Part shown: positions 54,007-62,664 of the stretch, piece after piece
Numbering within the stretch: position 1 is the first letter of the stretch
Layout: each line of letters begins with the position of its first letter
Assembly: GCF_000253155.1 (NCBI RefSeq)
Contig: NC_015291.1
Coordinates: 1,087,001-1,151,000, forward strand
DNA from: Streptococcus oralis Uo5
GTDB taxonomy: Bacteria; Bacillota; Bacilli; Lactobacillales; Streptococcaceae
Reading direction: 5' to 3'
Length of the DNA: 64,000 nucleotides
Notes under the pieces: generated by a model
The model's input: only the letters and a program-made list of their open reading frames with translations
Told to the model about the DNA's origin: nothing
Database searches by the model: none
Made by a program: the position numbers and the translations under genes

Positions 54007-55230
54007 TTACAGACTTTCATCGGTTTGATTCTCGTATTCTCTGATAAGTTTGGCACGTTTTTCGCTGGCATCAATGTTTAGTACAAGCGCGATGGCTACT
54101 GATAATACCAGGAGACTGTTCCCACCTTGTGAAAGGAAGGGGAAGGTTACCCCTGTAGAAGGAATCAATCCTGAAATCCCACCGATATTGACAAATACCT
54201 GAACAAGGATCATCCCTCCGACACCAATAGCAACCATGGAGTTAAAGGGATCCTTTGCTCGAATACCAACCAAGATGATTCGCAAAATCAAGAAGAAGAG
54301 TAGAGCCAAAATCATACTGGCTCCAACAAATCCAAACTCCTCGATGACAATCGAAAAGACAAAATCCGTATGGGCTTCTGGCAGATAACCACGCTTCTCG
54401 ATAGAATTCCCTAGTCCCAGTCCGAACCAGCCTCCATTTACCATTGCATAGTAGGAATTTGCGAGCTGATGTCCTGCCCCCGCCAAATCATTAAAGGGAT
54501 TGAAGAAGGCACTAAAACGTTTAGCAACGTAACCAAATACAGGAATTTGAGAGAACTTTTCAACCCCAACAAAGCGAATGACAGACAAGACTAACATTGA
54601 GCTCCCTGCCAAGAGAGCTAGAATGGTCGAGAACCAACGATAGGCAATCCCACTAACCGTATACATGATGAGCGCCACCAAGACCAAGATGGTCGCATTA
54701 CCCAAGTCTGGAAAAATTCCCAAGCTACCAATCAGAACCAGCAGAACAAAACGCCAGTCGTTAAAAGCTCGAGGTAGCCACTGATTCTGTGTCAAAACCT
54801 GGAAGTCATAAACTGCAATCTCATCTTGTTCCTTTGAAAATCGATGTGCCAGGTAGCAGATGATGATAATCTTAAGGTACTCCGCAGGCTGAATCGTTAC
54901 AGGTCCTACAGAAATCCATCCGTATGCTCCATTGACAGGTGTCCCGACCAGTCGCGCCAGAGCTAAAAGAACCATCTCCACAATCATTACGATAAAGATG
55001 AGACGCCCATTTCTTAGGAAACCTAATTTTAATTTATAGATTAAGGCAATCAGAATCAAACTAGCTATCCAGAAGATCCCCTGGTTACGCACCAATTGAA
55101 AGGCACTTTTTCCTTCTTCGATCAAGGTTGCACTCGTTGTCGAGTACACCACAATCAGTCCCAAAATCGATAAAAGGAAATAAGGAATCAAAATGGAATA
55201 GTTTAGTAGGTGCCTTTTACTAATTTTCAT
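54007..55230 (-). CDS. ftsW: Peptidoglycan polymerase FtsW
   Basis: 407 residues with ten membrane helices, SEDS family. The conserved [12 protein letters not shown] motif near 285 and G-N-S-L-L near 365 are present. FtsW polymerises septal glycan strands with class B PBP2x. It could in principle be RodA, but the ppc neighbourhood and the N-terminal sequence fit FtsW. The leader contains an eight-bp hairpin close to a weak ribosome-binding site. Confidence 0.93.
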   Translation of the reverse strand: MKISKRHLLNYSILIPYFLLSILGLIVVYSTTSATLIEEGKSAFQLVRNQGIFWIASLILIALIYKLKLGFLRNGRLIFIVMIVEMVLLALARLVGTPVNGAYGWISVGPVTIQPAEYLKIIIICYLAHRFSKEQDEIAVYDFQVLTQNQWLPRAFNDWRFVLLVLIGSLGIFPDLGNATILVLVALIMYTVSGIAYRWFSTILALLAGSSMLVLSVIRFVGVEKFSQIPVFGYVAKRFSAFFNPFNDLAGAGHQLANSYYAMVNGGWFGLGLGNSIEKRGYLPEAHTDFVFSIVIEEFGFVGASMILALLFFLILRIILVGIRAKDPFNSMVAIGVGGMILVQVFVNIGGISGLIPSTGVTFPFLSQGGNSLLVLSVAIALVLNIDASEKRAKLIREYENQTDESL

Positions 55231-55299
55231 ATTTCACCACTCTAATAGGAACAGACGCTTCTGTTCCCAATTCCGTTTTATTTTCTAGTTTTGATTGCT

Positions 55300-55308
55300 A
55301 TTATACCA
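55300..55308 (-). promoter_or_regulatory. Extended -10 promoter of ftsW
   Basis: TGGTATAAT on the minus strand, about 70 bases before the ATG, giving a leader of about 60 bases that holds the hairpin at 55248-55267. Confidence 0.7.
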
Positions 55309-55379
55309 CTTTTTCAGAAAGAAAAAAACTCTTATCCTTTAATCCTTCGAATTTTACTCATTTTCTAGTATCAGGTATA

Positions 55380-55410
55380 AAAAAACAAATCTCTTTTGAG
55401 ATTTGTTTTT
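55380..55410 (-). terminator. Terminator of prsA
   Basis: Eleven-bp stem AAACAAATCTC/GAGATTTGTTT with a four-base loop, then seven T on the minus strand. Confidence 0.92.
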
Positions 55411-55416
55411 GCTTTC

Positions 55417-56358
55417 TTAGTTAGATGAAGAGCTGCTGCTTGAGCTTGAGTCACCACCACCGATGTATTGGGTGAAGATGTTTTGGAATGATTGGTCTTT
55501 AACCTTGATGTTTGCTGCTTGCAATTCTTTACCAATTACTCCTTGAACAAAGGCTGAATCATTTTGTTTTTGAGTCAAGATGATGGTCTTCAATTTTTCT
55601 TTGTAATCCTCTATATTAGAAGATTTTTCTGTTTTCTTCGTTACTTTGATGATGTAGAACTGACTGCTGTAGGCTTGTGTTCCAGTAGCTGTAATCACAT
55701 CAGAAACCCCGTTCACATCCAAGGCAAAGGCTGCTTTCTTGACTTGTTCTGGAAGTTCTGTTGAAGCAGAGTCAAAAGTGATTTCTCCACCATTTTCTTT
55801 TGTTTTGTCGTCGTTAGAGTTGTCTTTTGCCAACTGAGCAAAATCCGCACCTTCTGCTTTAGCTTTCTCAAGTACTTCTTTTGCCTTGTCTTCATTGTCC
55901 ATACGGATGATTTGAGCAGTTACATCTGGTGTGTACGCTTCAAAAGCCTTTTGGTAGGCTTCGTCTGTCAATTCGCTCTCAGCGGCCTTCTTAACCGCCA
56001 ATTCAACCAATTTGCTAGTACGGATTTGAGCTTTACGAGTCTCAGGTGTCATACCTGCACGTTGAAGCACGCTGTTATAGCTATCACCGTATTTCTTTTG
56101 TTCTTCAGCAACGGCGTCATCCACATCTTTATCCGTTACCTCTGATCCATATTGTTGTTCGAATACTTTTTGGATAGTCATATTGAGCAAGACTTGTTGT
56201 GCGGTTGGATTGTTCTTTACTTCTTCAAAGAATTGATGTTCTGTAATCACATCGCCCTTCATGCTGATCAAATCTTTTCCTTCAGAACTGTTTGAACAAG
56301 CTGCAAGTGTTGCTACTGATAAAAGTGTGATGGCTCCTGCCATAAGTTTTTTCTTCAT
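55417..56358 (-). CDS. prsA: Foldase lipoprotein PrsA (peptidyl-prolyl isomerase)
   Basis: 313 residues. Lipobox L-A-A-C with C21, an N-terminal chaperone region, a parvulin-like domain at about 145-245, and a C-terminal extension ending in nine serines and asparagine. It helps fold secreted proteins at the membrane surface. The parvulin active-site residues are not all conserved in streptococcal PrsA, so isomerase activity is uncertain. AAAGGAG precedes the ATG. The serine tract is encoded by mixed TCA, AGC and TCT codons. Confidence 0.95.
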   Translation of the reverse strand: MKKKLMAGAITLLSVATLAACSNSSEGKDLISMKGDVITEHQFFEEVKNNPTAQQVLLNMTIQKVFEQQYGSEVTDKDVDDAVAEEQKKYGDSYNSVLQRAGMTPETRKAQIRTSKLVELAVKKAAESELTDEAYQKAFEAYTPDVTAQIIRMDNEDKAKEVLEKAKAEGADFAQLAKDNSNDDKTKENGGEITFDSASTELPEQVKKAAFALDVNGVSDVITATGTQAYSSQFYIIKVTKKTEKSSNIEDYKEKLKTIILTQKQNDSAFVQGVIGKELQAANIKVKDQSFQNIFTQYIGGGDSSSSSSSSSN

Positions 56359-56425
56359 GTTTACTCCTTTTACGGTAAGTGTTACCTTATCTATTTTACT
56401 ATAATTTCTTAAATTTTTCTGAAAA

Positions 56426-57139
56426 TCATTCGCTCTCAGGAAGCTCTACTTCTGCTAGATTCTTTCGTATCATGAGAATGCCGTCCCCAAGTGGAACTAA
56501 AGTTGCTGTTAGACCTGGATTGTCCAAAGTTGCGTCGAAAAGTCTTTGCAAACCACGGTAAATGGTGCGTTGACCTCGGCGTACTTCCATGATATCCTTG
56601 GCAACATCTCCTCCTTGGAAAATATCATCCAAGACCACCACTCCACCGACTTCCAAATGTTTAAGAATTTCAGGCAGAAAGACGATATACTTGGACTTGG
56701 CCGAATCCATAAAGACAAAATCATAAGTTTCTGTCAGACTAGATAAAACATCGACTGCATCTCCCTCTAGGAGGGTGATTTGCTTACGACTGTCAAACTG
56801 GGCAAAGTTTTCCTTGGCAAAGCCTATCATCTCAGGATTACGGTCAATCGTTGTAATCTTGGCATTTGGCGCATGTTCCGCCATCAGGAGGGCAGAAAAG
56901 CCAATTGCCGTTCCAATTTCCAAAATATTCTTAGGCTGTATGGTCTCCATGAGAAATCGAAAATACACGACCGTTTCATGGGGAATAATGGGAATGTTTT
57001 CCTTACGAGCGAAGGTCTCCAATTCTTTCAGGGAGCCTGTCACCTGCTTTTGACGCTGGCGCATGAGTTCTACGATTTCTTCCTTGACGATGGGGCGACG
57101 CATATTGTGATTGGCATTTTTACTATAAGACTCTACCAT
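56426..57139 (-). CDS. SAM-dependent O-methyltransferase (class I, YrrM-like)
   Basis: 237 residues, PF01596-type: N-terminal helices, SAM motif I L-E-I-G-T-A-I-G-F-S-A near 78-88, T-T-I-D-R motif II and F-M-D-S-A-K metal-binding region near 145. Relatives methylate catechols or small phenolics; some methylate tRNA. Start is one base after the pepF stop, so it is coupled to pepF. Confidence 0.9.
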   Translation of the reverse strand: MVESYSKNANHNMRRPIVKEEIVELMRQRQKQVTGSLKELETFARKENIPIIPHETVVYFRFLMETIQPKNILEIGTAIGFSALLMAEHAPNAKITTIDRNPEMIGFAKENFAQFDSRKQITLLEGDAVDVLSSLTETYDFVFMDSAKSKYIVFLPEILKHLEVGGVVVLDDIFQGGDVAKDIMEVRRGQRTIYRGLQRLFDATLDNPGLTATLVPLGDGILMIRKNLAEVELPESE

Positions 57140-57140
57140 C

Positions 57141-58943
57141 TTAAGCTAGTCCCAATTTTTCAACAAGGGCTTCAAACTCGTTCAAGCGACGTTCAAAGAC
57201 TGCAAAGGCATCGTTGAGATAGTCTTCCTTCTCCATATCCACTCCTGCTTTTCTCATGACATTGAGTGGATAGTCAGATTTACCTGCCTTGAGGTAGTCG
57301 ATATAGCGGTCACGATCTTCTTGACTACCATGGACAATCTTCTCAGCCAAGGCTGAAGCTGCTGCAAAACCTGTTGAATACTGATAAACATAGTAGTTAT
57401 AGTAGAAATGCGGAATGCGTGCCCACTCGTATTGGATCTGAGGATTGTCTTCCTTGCTGAGTCCATAGTACTCTTGGTTCAGGTCAGCGTAGAGTTTATT
57501 GAGGAAATCACTTGTCAAGACTTCTCCATTTTGGTCTGCTTGGTGGATGGCATGTTCAAACTCAGCGAATTGAGTTTGACGGAAGACTGTTCCACGGAAA
57601 CCGTCCAGGAAGTTATTGAGGATAGCAAAGCGTGTCGCATCGTCTTCTACTTCTTCCAATAATTTTTCTGTCAAGATATTTTCATTGGTCGTTGAGGCAA
57701 TCTCCGCCAAGAAGATAGAATAATCTCCGTAAACATAAGGCTGGGTTTCACGAGTATAGCTTGAGTGCATACTGTGGCCTGTTTCATGAACAAGGGTAAA
57801 AAGATTATCTAGATTATCCTGCCAGTTGAGAAGCATAAAGGCATTGGTATCATAAGAACCACCAGAGTAGGCACCTGAACGCTTGCCTTGGTTTTCATAG
57901 ACATCAATCCAACGCTCACTGAAGGCACGTTTAACACGGCTCAAGTAGTCGTCACCTAAAACTGCCAAAGCTTCTTCTGCCTTTTTCAAGGCTTCTTCGT
58001 AGGTAAAGCTATAATCTACTGAAGATAGTGGAGTGTAGACATCGTACATCTTGAGGTCGGAAATACCCAAGATTTTAGAACGAAGTTCTAGGTAACGATG
58101 CAAGAGTGGCAAATGCTTGCGAACTGCAGCTACTAGATTGTCATAGACACTTTCTGGAACAAAGTTTGCCGCGAGGGCTGCATGGCGAGCACTCTTATAG
58201 TTGCGAACTTTTGCTCGGTAGTTTTGCACCTTGACATTTGTTTGCAATGTCTTCGCATAAGTATGTTGGAATTGCTCGTAAGTCGCATAGAGGGCTTCAT
58301 AGGCACCACGGCGCACTTCACGATTTTTAGATTCCATCAAGCGAGAATATGTTCCGTGAGAGAGCTGTACTTCCTTGCCTTCATCATCCAAGACGTATGG
58401 AAAGGTGATATCTGCATTGTCCAAAATAGCAAAGGTTTCACTAGCAGCGCCAAAAATTTCTCCTGCTCCAGCAAGCAATTCTTCCTCACGTTGCGAAAGA
58501 ACATGGTCTTTCTTTTGCAAGAGCTTGTCAAAAAAGTGCTTGTAAACTTGGAGTTTTGGTTGAGCTTCTAGGAAGGCCGCATACTGCTCTTCGCTAATCT
58601 CCATAAACTCAGGTTCATAGAATGAAAAGGCTTGTTCTAACTGACTGTATAGGGTCATTGCCTTAGCATAGTACTCTTGATACTTGGCTTCACGCGTGTC
58701 CTGATCATTTTTCATATGCGCATAGACATAAAGCTTTTCAACTTGGCGTTCCAAGTCAAGTGAGAATTCTGTGATCTCAAGCAAACTGTCTGCGCTGTCC
58801 AAGAGATGCCCCTCATACTGGGCTGCTGTTTGTACTTTTTCAGTTAAATCTTTCAAGGCTTCTTCCCAAGCCTGGTCTGTTGGGTAGATTGTCGAAAGAT
58901 CCCATGTATCTTTTTCATTTATTTCATGTCGTTGTAATACCAT
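57141..58943 (-). CDS. pepF: Oligoendopeptidase F
   Basis: 600 residues, metallopeptidase M3B. Zinc motif H-E-T-G-H near 388 with the downstream glutamate in [10 protein letters not shown]. It cleaves 7-17-residue peptides in the cytoplasm. It is 18 bases downstream of coiA, as in pneumococcus, so it is likely read in competent cells from the coiA promoter too. Confidence 0.96.
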   Translation of the reverse strand: MVLQRHEINEKDTWDLSTIYPTDQAWEEALKDLTEKVQTAAQYEGHLLDSADSLLEITEFSLDLERQVEKLYVYAHMKNDQDTREAKYQEYYAKAMTLYSQLEQAFSFYEPEFMEISEEQYAAFLEAQPKLQVYKHFFDKLLQKKDHVLSQREEELLAGAGEIFGAASETFAILDNADITFPYVLDDEGKEVQLSHGTYSRLMESKNREVRRGAYEALYATYEQFQHTYAKTLQTNVKVQNYRAKVRNYKSARHAALAANFVPESVYDNLVAAVRKHLPLLHRYLELRSKILGISDLKMYDVYTPLSSVDYSFTYEEALKKAEEALAVLGDDYLSRVKRAFSERWIDVYENQGKRSGAYSGGSYDTNAFMLLNWQDNLDNLFTLVHETGHSMHSSYTRETQPYVYGDYSIFLAEIASTTNENILTEKLLEEVEDDATRFAILNNFLDGFRGTVFRQTQFAEFEHAIHQADQNGEVLTSDFLNKLYADLNQEYYGLSKEDNPQIQYEWARIPHFYYNYYVYQYSTGFAAASALAEKIVHGSQEDRDRYIDYLKAGKSDYPLNVMRKAGVDMEKEDYLNDAFAVFERRLNEFEALVEKLGLA

Positions 58944-58961
58944 AAGATTCCTCCATCCTTT

Positions 58962-59918
58962 CTATTTTACCACATTTTTTGAGAAATATAAGTGATAAAA
59001 GGCTGGTGGATAGAGCTTTTGGCGATTATTTTTAGGATTTTTTTGATAGTAGGCCTGAAAATTTCTATAATAGCTAGTCAAATCCGTTTCAATCTGCAAA
59101 AAATCACCTGACTCTATCGGTCTGACCTGGGGATACCAGTCGTCCAGTTGACGGTTTAATAGATTGTCTCCTTGATGATAGGCCTCTTCTTGCTTCTTCA
59201 TCCAGTAAGGCATTTGGTAGTACAACTGTTGGCGAATGTAGTGACAGATAGTTGAATCTTGAGAAACTGTAAGACTAGCTAGCTTTTGTTTTTGATAAGG
59301 AAATCGTAGAATTTCCAAGAGATTTCCTTGGCCATAGGGAAATTCCTTGACCTGAAAATGAAGTTTGCCACGTAGGTCCTGATGTAAAAGGTATTTAAGT
59401 CTCAAAACTTGCTTTTTGAGATCTAGTTCCCAAACATAGAATCCCATATTTTGACTAAAATAGAGAAATCCCCTTTGCAATTGTGTTAATCGCTCTTTTA
59501 ACCAGAGTTTTTCTCCCAGTAACCAGATAACCTGATAGCCCTGGCTGCGGTATCCTTGACTTCTATCGCCTAGAAGCTTTTGAGACAAGGGACTGCACTG
59601 AACCTCAAGAGCTAGTTTTTCATTGACGAGAACATCTGCTATCTGCTGAATCGCAGGCAGACTATATTCTAAGGCGACCTGATTGTCCTTCTTGGCCCAG
59701 TGATAAAGGGCCTCTTTGTTACCCAAGTGTTCTGGACTTTCATTCTCAAAAATAGCCATACAATCTCTTAACCTTTCATGGGCAAAGTGCGTTCGAATCC
59801 TCGGTCCTTGGCGTAATCGTAGTCCACCACCACAGGCTGGACAAGTATAAGCTTGCTTGGTAACATCTTTTTCGAGGGCATTCACCAATTTCCCCTTGGC
59901 ATCTCTGGCTACAAACAT
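58962..59918 (-). CDS. coiA: Competence protein CoiA
   Basis: 318 residues. N-terminal zinc-like C-P-A-C and T-H-F-A-H, then a PD-(D/E)XK-type core with L-A-L-E-V-Q-C-S-P-L near 112-121 and V-I-W-L-L-G, and a basic C-terminal half. CoiA is a cytoplasmic late competence protein needed for transformation, thought to process incoming DNA with RecA and DprA. A ComX box lies 22 bases before the ATG. Ends at a coding run into pepF with no terminator. Confidence 0.95.
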   Translation of the reverse strand: MFVARDAKGKLVNALEKDVTKQAYTCPACGGGLRLRQGPRIRTHFAHERLRDCMAIFENESPEHLGNKEALYHWAKKDNQVALEYSLPAIQQIADVLVNEKLALEVQCSPLSQKLLGDRSQGYRSQGYQVIWLLGEKLWLKERLTQLQRGFLYFSQNMGFYVWELDLKKQVLRLKYLLHQDLRGKLHFQVKEFPYGQGNLLEILRFPYQKQKLASLTVSQDSTICHYIRQQLYYQMPYWMKKQEEAYHQGDNLLNRQLDDWYPQVRPIESGDFLQIETDLTSYYRNFQAYYQKNPKNNRQKLYPPAFYHLYFSKNVVK

Positions 59919-59939
59919 GGTCTACCTCCTTTTCTCATT

Positions 59940-59947
59940 TATTCGAA
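59940..59947 (-). promoter_or_regulatory. ComX (SigX) box of coiA
   Basis: TTCGAATA on the minus strand matches the cin-box consensus TnCGAATA. A T-rich stretch lies upstream, as at other late competence promoters, and no sigma-A -35 is present. Confidence 0.85.
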
Positions 59948-59954
59948 AAAGAAA

Positions 59955-59981
59955 GAAAAAAAGACTGGAATCCCAGCCTTT
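59955..59981 (-). terminator. Terminator of the Card1-like gene
   Basis: Stem AAAG-n-CTGG/CCAG-n-CTTT with a four-base loop and one mismatch, then TTTTTTT on the minus strand. It insulates coiA from the upstream gene. Confidence 0.8.
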
Positions 59982-59995
59982 CATGATATTATTTC

Positions 59996-61144
59996 TTATC
60001 TTTTTTGTCTCTTAGAATATTTTTTTAGCATGGGAATGAGATTGGGAATCTGCTCACTTCTAATGACCAGCACGCCGTATTCCTGGCAGCGATTGGCATA
60101 AGCAGGATTGATTTTCCCCGTACAGACAATTAACTTGAGGTAACTCTCCCCGGCAAAATGATTGGCATAGACTTCTAGTTCGTTGATGGCTTCAACAGAT
60201 AAATCTGTCATCTTGCAGGAGATAAAGGTAATTGAGCGCCCCTTTCTCAGAATGACATCAATCTCATTTTGAACATTGTCTGCCTCTGGAAAGATGCCAT
60301 TCCAATCAATCTCACCGCCTATCATGCACTCATCAAACAGCTGCGATTCAAGTGCCAAGAGATAGAGATATACCTCTAAAATATGCCCCTTGTTGCGGCA
60401 AAAGACCTGAGCTTCTTGACTTGGAAAGCTGTATGCTACTCGTTTCTTGTCCTCACTTTCAATACAAAGCATCCCCGCTTCCACAAGTAAAGGAATGAGG
60501 GATTCTGGATAGTGATAATACCTGCCGTTGTTTTCCAGTATTTTTTCGGTATCAGCATGCAGGTCATTGGTCTTAGCTAGAGAGAAAAATTGGGTCACTT
60601 GATACCAGTGGGCAGGGTTGGCAATGGCAGAACTGGCTAGTTTTTTGACGGCTGCAATTTGCTGAGCTGAGTGGATAGGGCGTTTTGATTTGAGCATTTT
60701 TCCGCCACGCAAGGCGATCAGCTGTTGGATGCTTAGGGTTGGAATGTCTAGGTCTTCTTTTTCTAACTGACCAGCCACCCACTTGTATTGTTTTCCTCGT
60801 TCGACATCCATGGCTACGATGGGGAGGTGGCGATCCAAGCCGTATTGATAGAGAGATAAGGCTAGTAGCGAATCCCCACCAAAAACATCAAGAAGAACCT
60901 GGTCATAGCCTGCTAGACAATAATCTAACTGGTCTGCTAGTTGTTCTAAGGATAACTGACGAAAGGTCACTCGTTGAATATGAGGTACCTCTTCCATGAT
61001 AAACTGACGGAGAGAGAGCTTCTCTTCATTGCTTATTTTCGTCAAAGATAGAAAAAGAATCTCGTCACAATCACTGATAAAGGCTTGGTAGACATTCTTT
61101 TCCAATACATGCCGATCATACAATTCCACCAAAAGACTCGTCAT
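59996..61144 (-). CDS. Card1-like (DUF1887) CARF-fold and PD-(D/E)XK protein
   Basis: 382 residues. The N-terminal half reads as a CARF-type Rossmann fold: the strand-loop L-L-D-V-F-G-G-D-S at 84-92 is where CARF proteins have N-x-T-G-G-T-K, and D-V-E-R-G-K-Q-Y at 113-120 matches the usual D-x-E-x-G motif. A linker helix region follows. The C-terminal half has E257, N-E-I-D at 293-296 and F-I-S-C-K at 307-311, the restriction-endonuclease core of Card1/Can2 enzymes, but with serine where the characterised enzymes have glutamate. ATG at 61144 has GGAGG seven bases upstream. No CRISPR or cas gene is near. It lies between tehB and coiA with its own promoter and terminator. Confidence 0.8.
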   Translation of the reverse strand: MTSLLVELYDRHVLEKNVYQAFISDCDEILFLSLTKISNEEKLSLRQFIMEEVPHIQRVTFRQLSLEQLADQLDYCLAGYDQVLLDVFGGDSLLALSLYQYGLDRHLPIVAMDVERGKQYKWVAGQLEKEDLDIPTLSIQQLIALRGGKMLKSKRPIHSAQQIAAVKKLASSAIANPAHWYQVTQFFSLAKTNDLHADTEKILENNGRYYHYPESLIPLLVEAGMLCIESEDKKRVAYSFPSQEAQVFCRNKGHILEVYLYLLALESQLFDECMIGGEIDWNGIFPEADNVQNEIDVILRKGRSITFISCKMTDLSVEAINELEVYANHFAGESYLKLIVCTGKINPAYANRCQEYGVLVIRSEQIPNLIPMLKKYSKRQKR

Positions 61145-61223
61145 TCGACCACCTCCATCATAAAGACTTTCTTGCGCTGAGAGTATCGGCAATACAGCCC
61201 TACTACTCAGATTTCCTACTTCT

Positions 61224-61252
61224 AGTATAGCATAAAATCCTGCTTGCCCCAA
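61224..61252 (-). promoter_or_regulatory. Promoter of the Card1-like gene
   Basis: Minus-strand TTGGGG, 17-base spacer, TATACT with an upstream TG; leader of about 75 bases. Confidence 0.65.
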
Positions 61253-61265
61253 TCAACCAACGCAA

Positions 61266-61305
61266 ACAAAAACGAATAGAAACCTTGCAAAGTAGTTTCT
61301 ATTCG
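61266..61305 (-). terminator. Terminator of tehB
   Basis: Eleven-bp stem CGAATAGAAAC/GTTTCTATTCG with an 11-base loop, then TTTTTG on the minus strand. Confidence 0.85.
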
Positions 61306-61321
61306 CTGGTATAGGTTTGAT

Positions 61322-62182
61322 TTACTTGATCTTTTTAGCTAACATGGTCGCAAAGCGTAGTTGAATACGATTGCCATTTTCATCACGACGGTGCAGATGT
61401 CCTGGGTTTTCATTATACTTGATCAATTCCCAATCCTTGTAGTAGTCCGCCAACTCCCCTTCTTTAAAGGTGAATGGGAAATTAACCGAGCAAGGATAAT
61501 CCTCTGTATCCATGGCACAGACGATAAGATTGTAACCACCGACCGTGGTGTGCTCCTGCATATTTTGGATAATAGCTGGAATGCGGTCCGCTTGTAGGAA
61601 CATCAGAACAACTGTCGATACGATGAAATCATAGGCTTGGCTAATGCTGGCTGAATTGATATCATAAAGTCCGACAGGCATGTCGAGATCCTCTTGCTCT
61701 ACGATGCTTTGCAAGATTTCAAGGGACAATTCATTTTGATCAACAGCTGTCACATCAAAACCATTCTGTGCGAGAAAGAGAGAGTTACGCCCCTGACCAC
61801 AACCCAAATCCAAGGCTTTCCCCGGTTTCACCGTCTGCATAGCTTCTAGGACCTCTGAGTGGACTGGATTGGTATTGTATTTCTTAGGGAAATAATCCTC
61901 AGGTTTACAATAAAATTCCAAGTACCACTCTACATCGTCTGTCGCAGCCTCCACTCGGTGCCAGGCTTGTGGTTGCGCCATAGGATTGTCAGCTCCTGCC
62001 TCAAAGAGGTACTCAGCTAGAACCTCACCATCTTCTGTCAGCTCAATAAACTTGAGAGCACCCTTCAAGACAGTAATTTTTCCCCAAGTGCCGACTTTAG
62101 TATTGTGCTTTTGCTGGACAGCTTCAGGCATGGTTTGTTTATTCCACAAGGGCATCCGTTTATAGGCAATTAATTTTTCCAT
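61322..62182 (-). CDS. tehB: SAM-dependent methyltransferase TehB with DUF1971 domain
   Basis: 286 residues. The N-terminal DUF1971 cupin-like domain is at about 1-95 and the TehB methyltransferase at about 100-286, with SAM motif [13 protein letters not shown] near 123-134. TehB methylates tellurite and selenium species in E. coli; the natural substrate in streptococci is unknown. It follows smpB by 14 bases. Confidence 0.93.
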   Translation of the reverse strand: MEKLIAYKRMPLWNKQTMPEAVQQKHNTKVGTWGKITVLKGALKFIELTEDGEVLAEYLFEAGADNPMAQPQAWHRVEAATDDVEWYLEFYCKPEDYFPKKYNTNPVHSEVLEAMQTVKPGKALDLGCGQGRNSLFLAQNGFDVTAVDQNELSLEILQSIVEQEDLDMPVGLYDINSASISQAYDFIVSTVVLMFLQADRIPAIIQNMQEHTTVGGYNLIVCAMDTEDYPCSVNFPFTFKEGELADYYKDWELIKYNENPGHLHRRDENGNRIQLRFATMLAKKIK

Positions 62183-62196
62183 TTTACTTCCTCTTC

Positions 62197-62664
62197 TTAA
62201 CGCTGGTTGACAGCTTTCATCACACGCGCGATGTCGCGGTTTTGGTCACGACGCTTGATCGACTCCCGTTTGTCATAGTCATGTTTCCCTTTAGCAAGTC
62301 CTAAAAGGAGTTTAGCATAACCATCTTTGATATAGACTTTAAGGGGAACAAGGGTCATTCCTGTCCCTTTGGTCTCTTGTTCCAATTTTTGAATTTGCTT
62401 CTTATGGAGCAGAAGTTTGCGACGTCGTTCCGGTTCCTGGTTCCAGATATTGCCCTCTTCGTAAGGGGCGATATGGACATTGCTCAGCCAGACTTCCCCA
62501 TTTTTTACTTGAGCAAAGCCGTCCTTGAGATTGATTCGAGCAGCTCGAACGCTCTTGATTTCAGTTCCGGTCAGGACCATTCCTGCCTCTAGCGTATCTA
62601 CGATTGTATAGTCGTGGTGCGCTTTTTTATTTTGTGCGACGACCTTTCCCTCGCCCTTTGCCAT
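62197..62664 (-). CDS. smpB: SsrA-binding protein SmpB
   Basis: 155 residues. OB fold with [16 protein letters not shown], and the C-terminal tail K-R-R-D-Q-N-R-D-I that enters the mRNA path. With tmRNA it frees stalled ribosomes. AAAGGAG is before the ATG inside rnr; the gene overlaps rnr by 38 bases, and RNase R works in the same pathway. Confidence 0.97.
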   Translation of the reverse strand: MAKGEGKVVAQNKKAHHDYTIVDTLEAGMVLTGTEIKSVRAARINLKDGFAQVKNGEVWLSNVHIAPYEEGNIWNQEPERRRKLLLHKKQIQKLEQETKGTGMTLVPLKVYIKDGYAKLLLGLAKGKHDYDKRESIKRRDQNRDIARVMKAVNQR

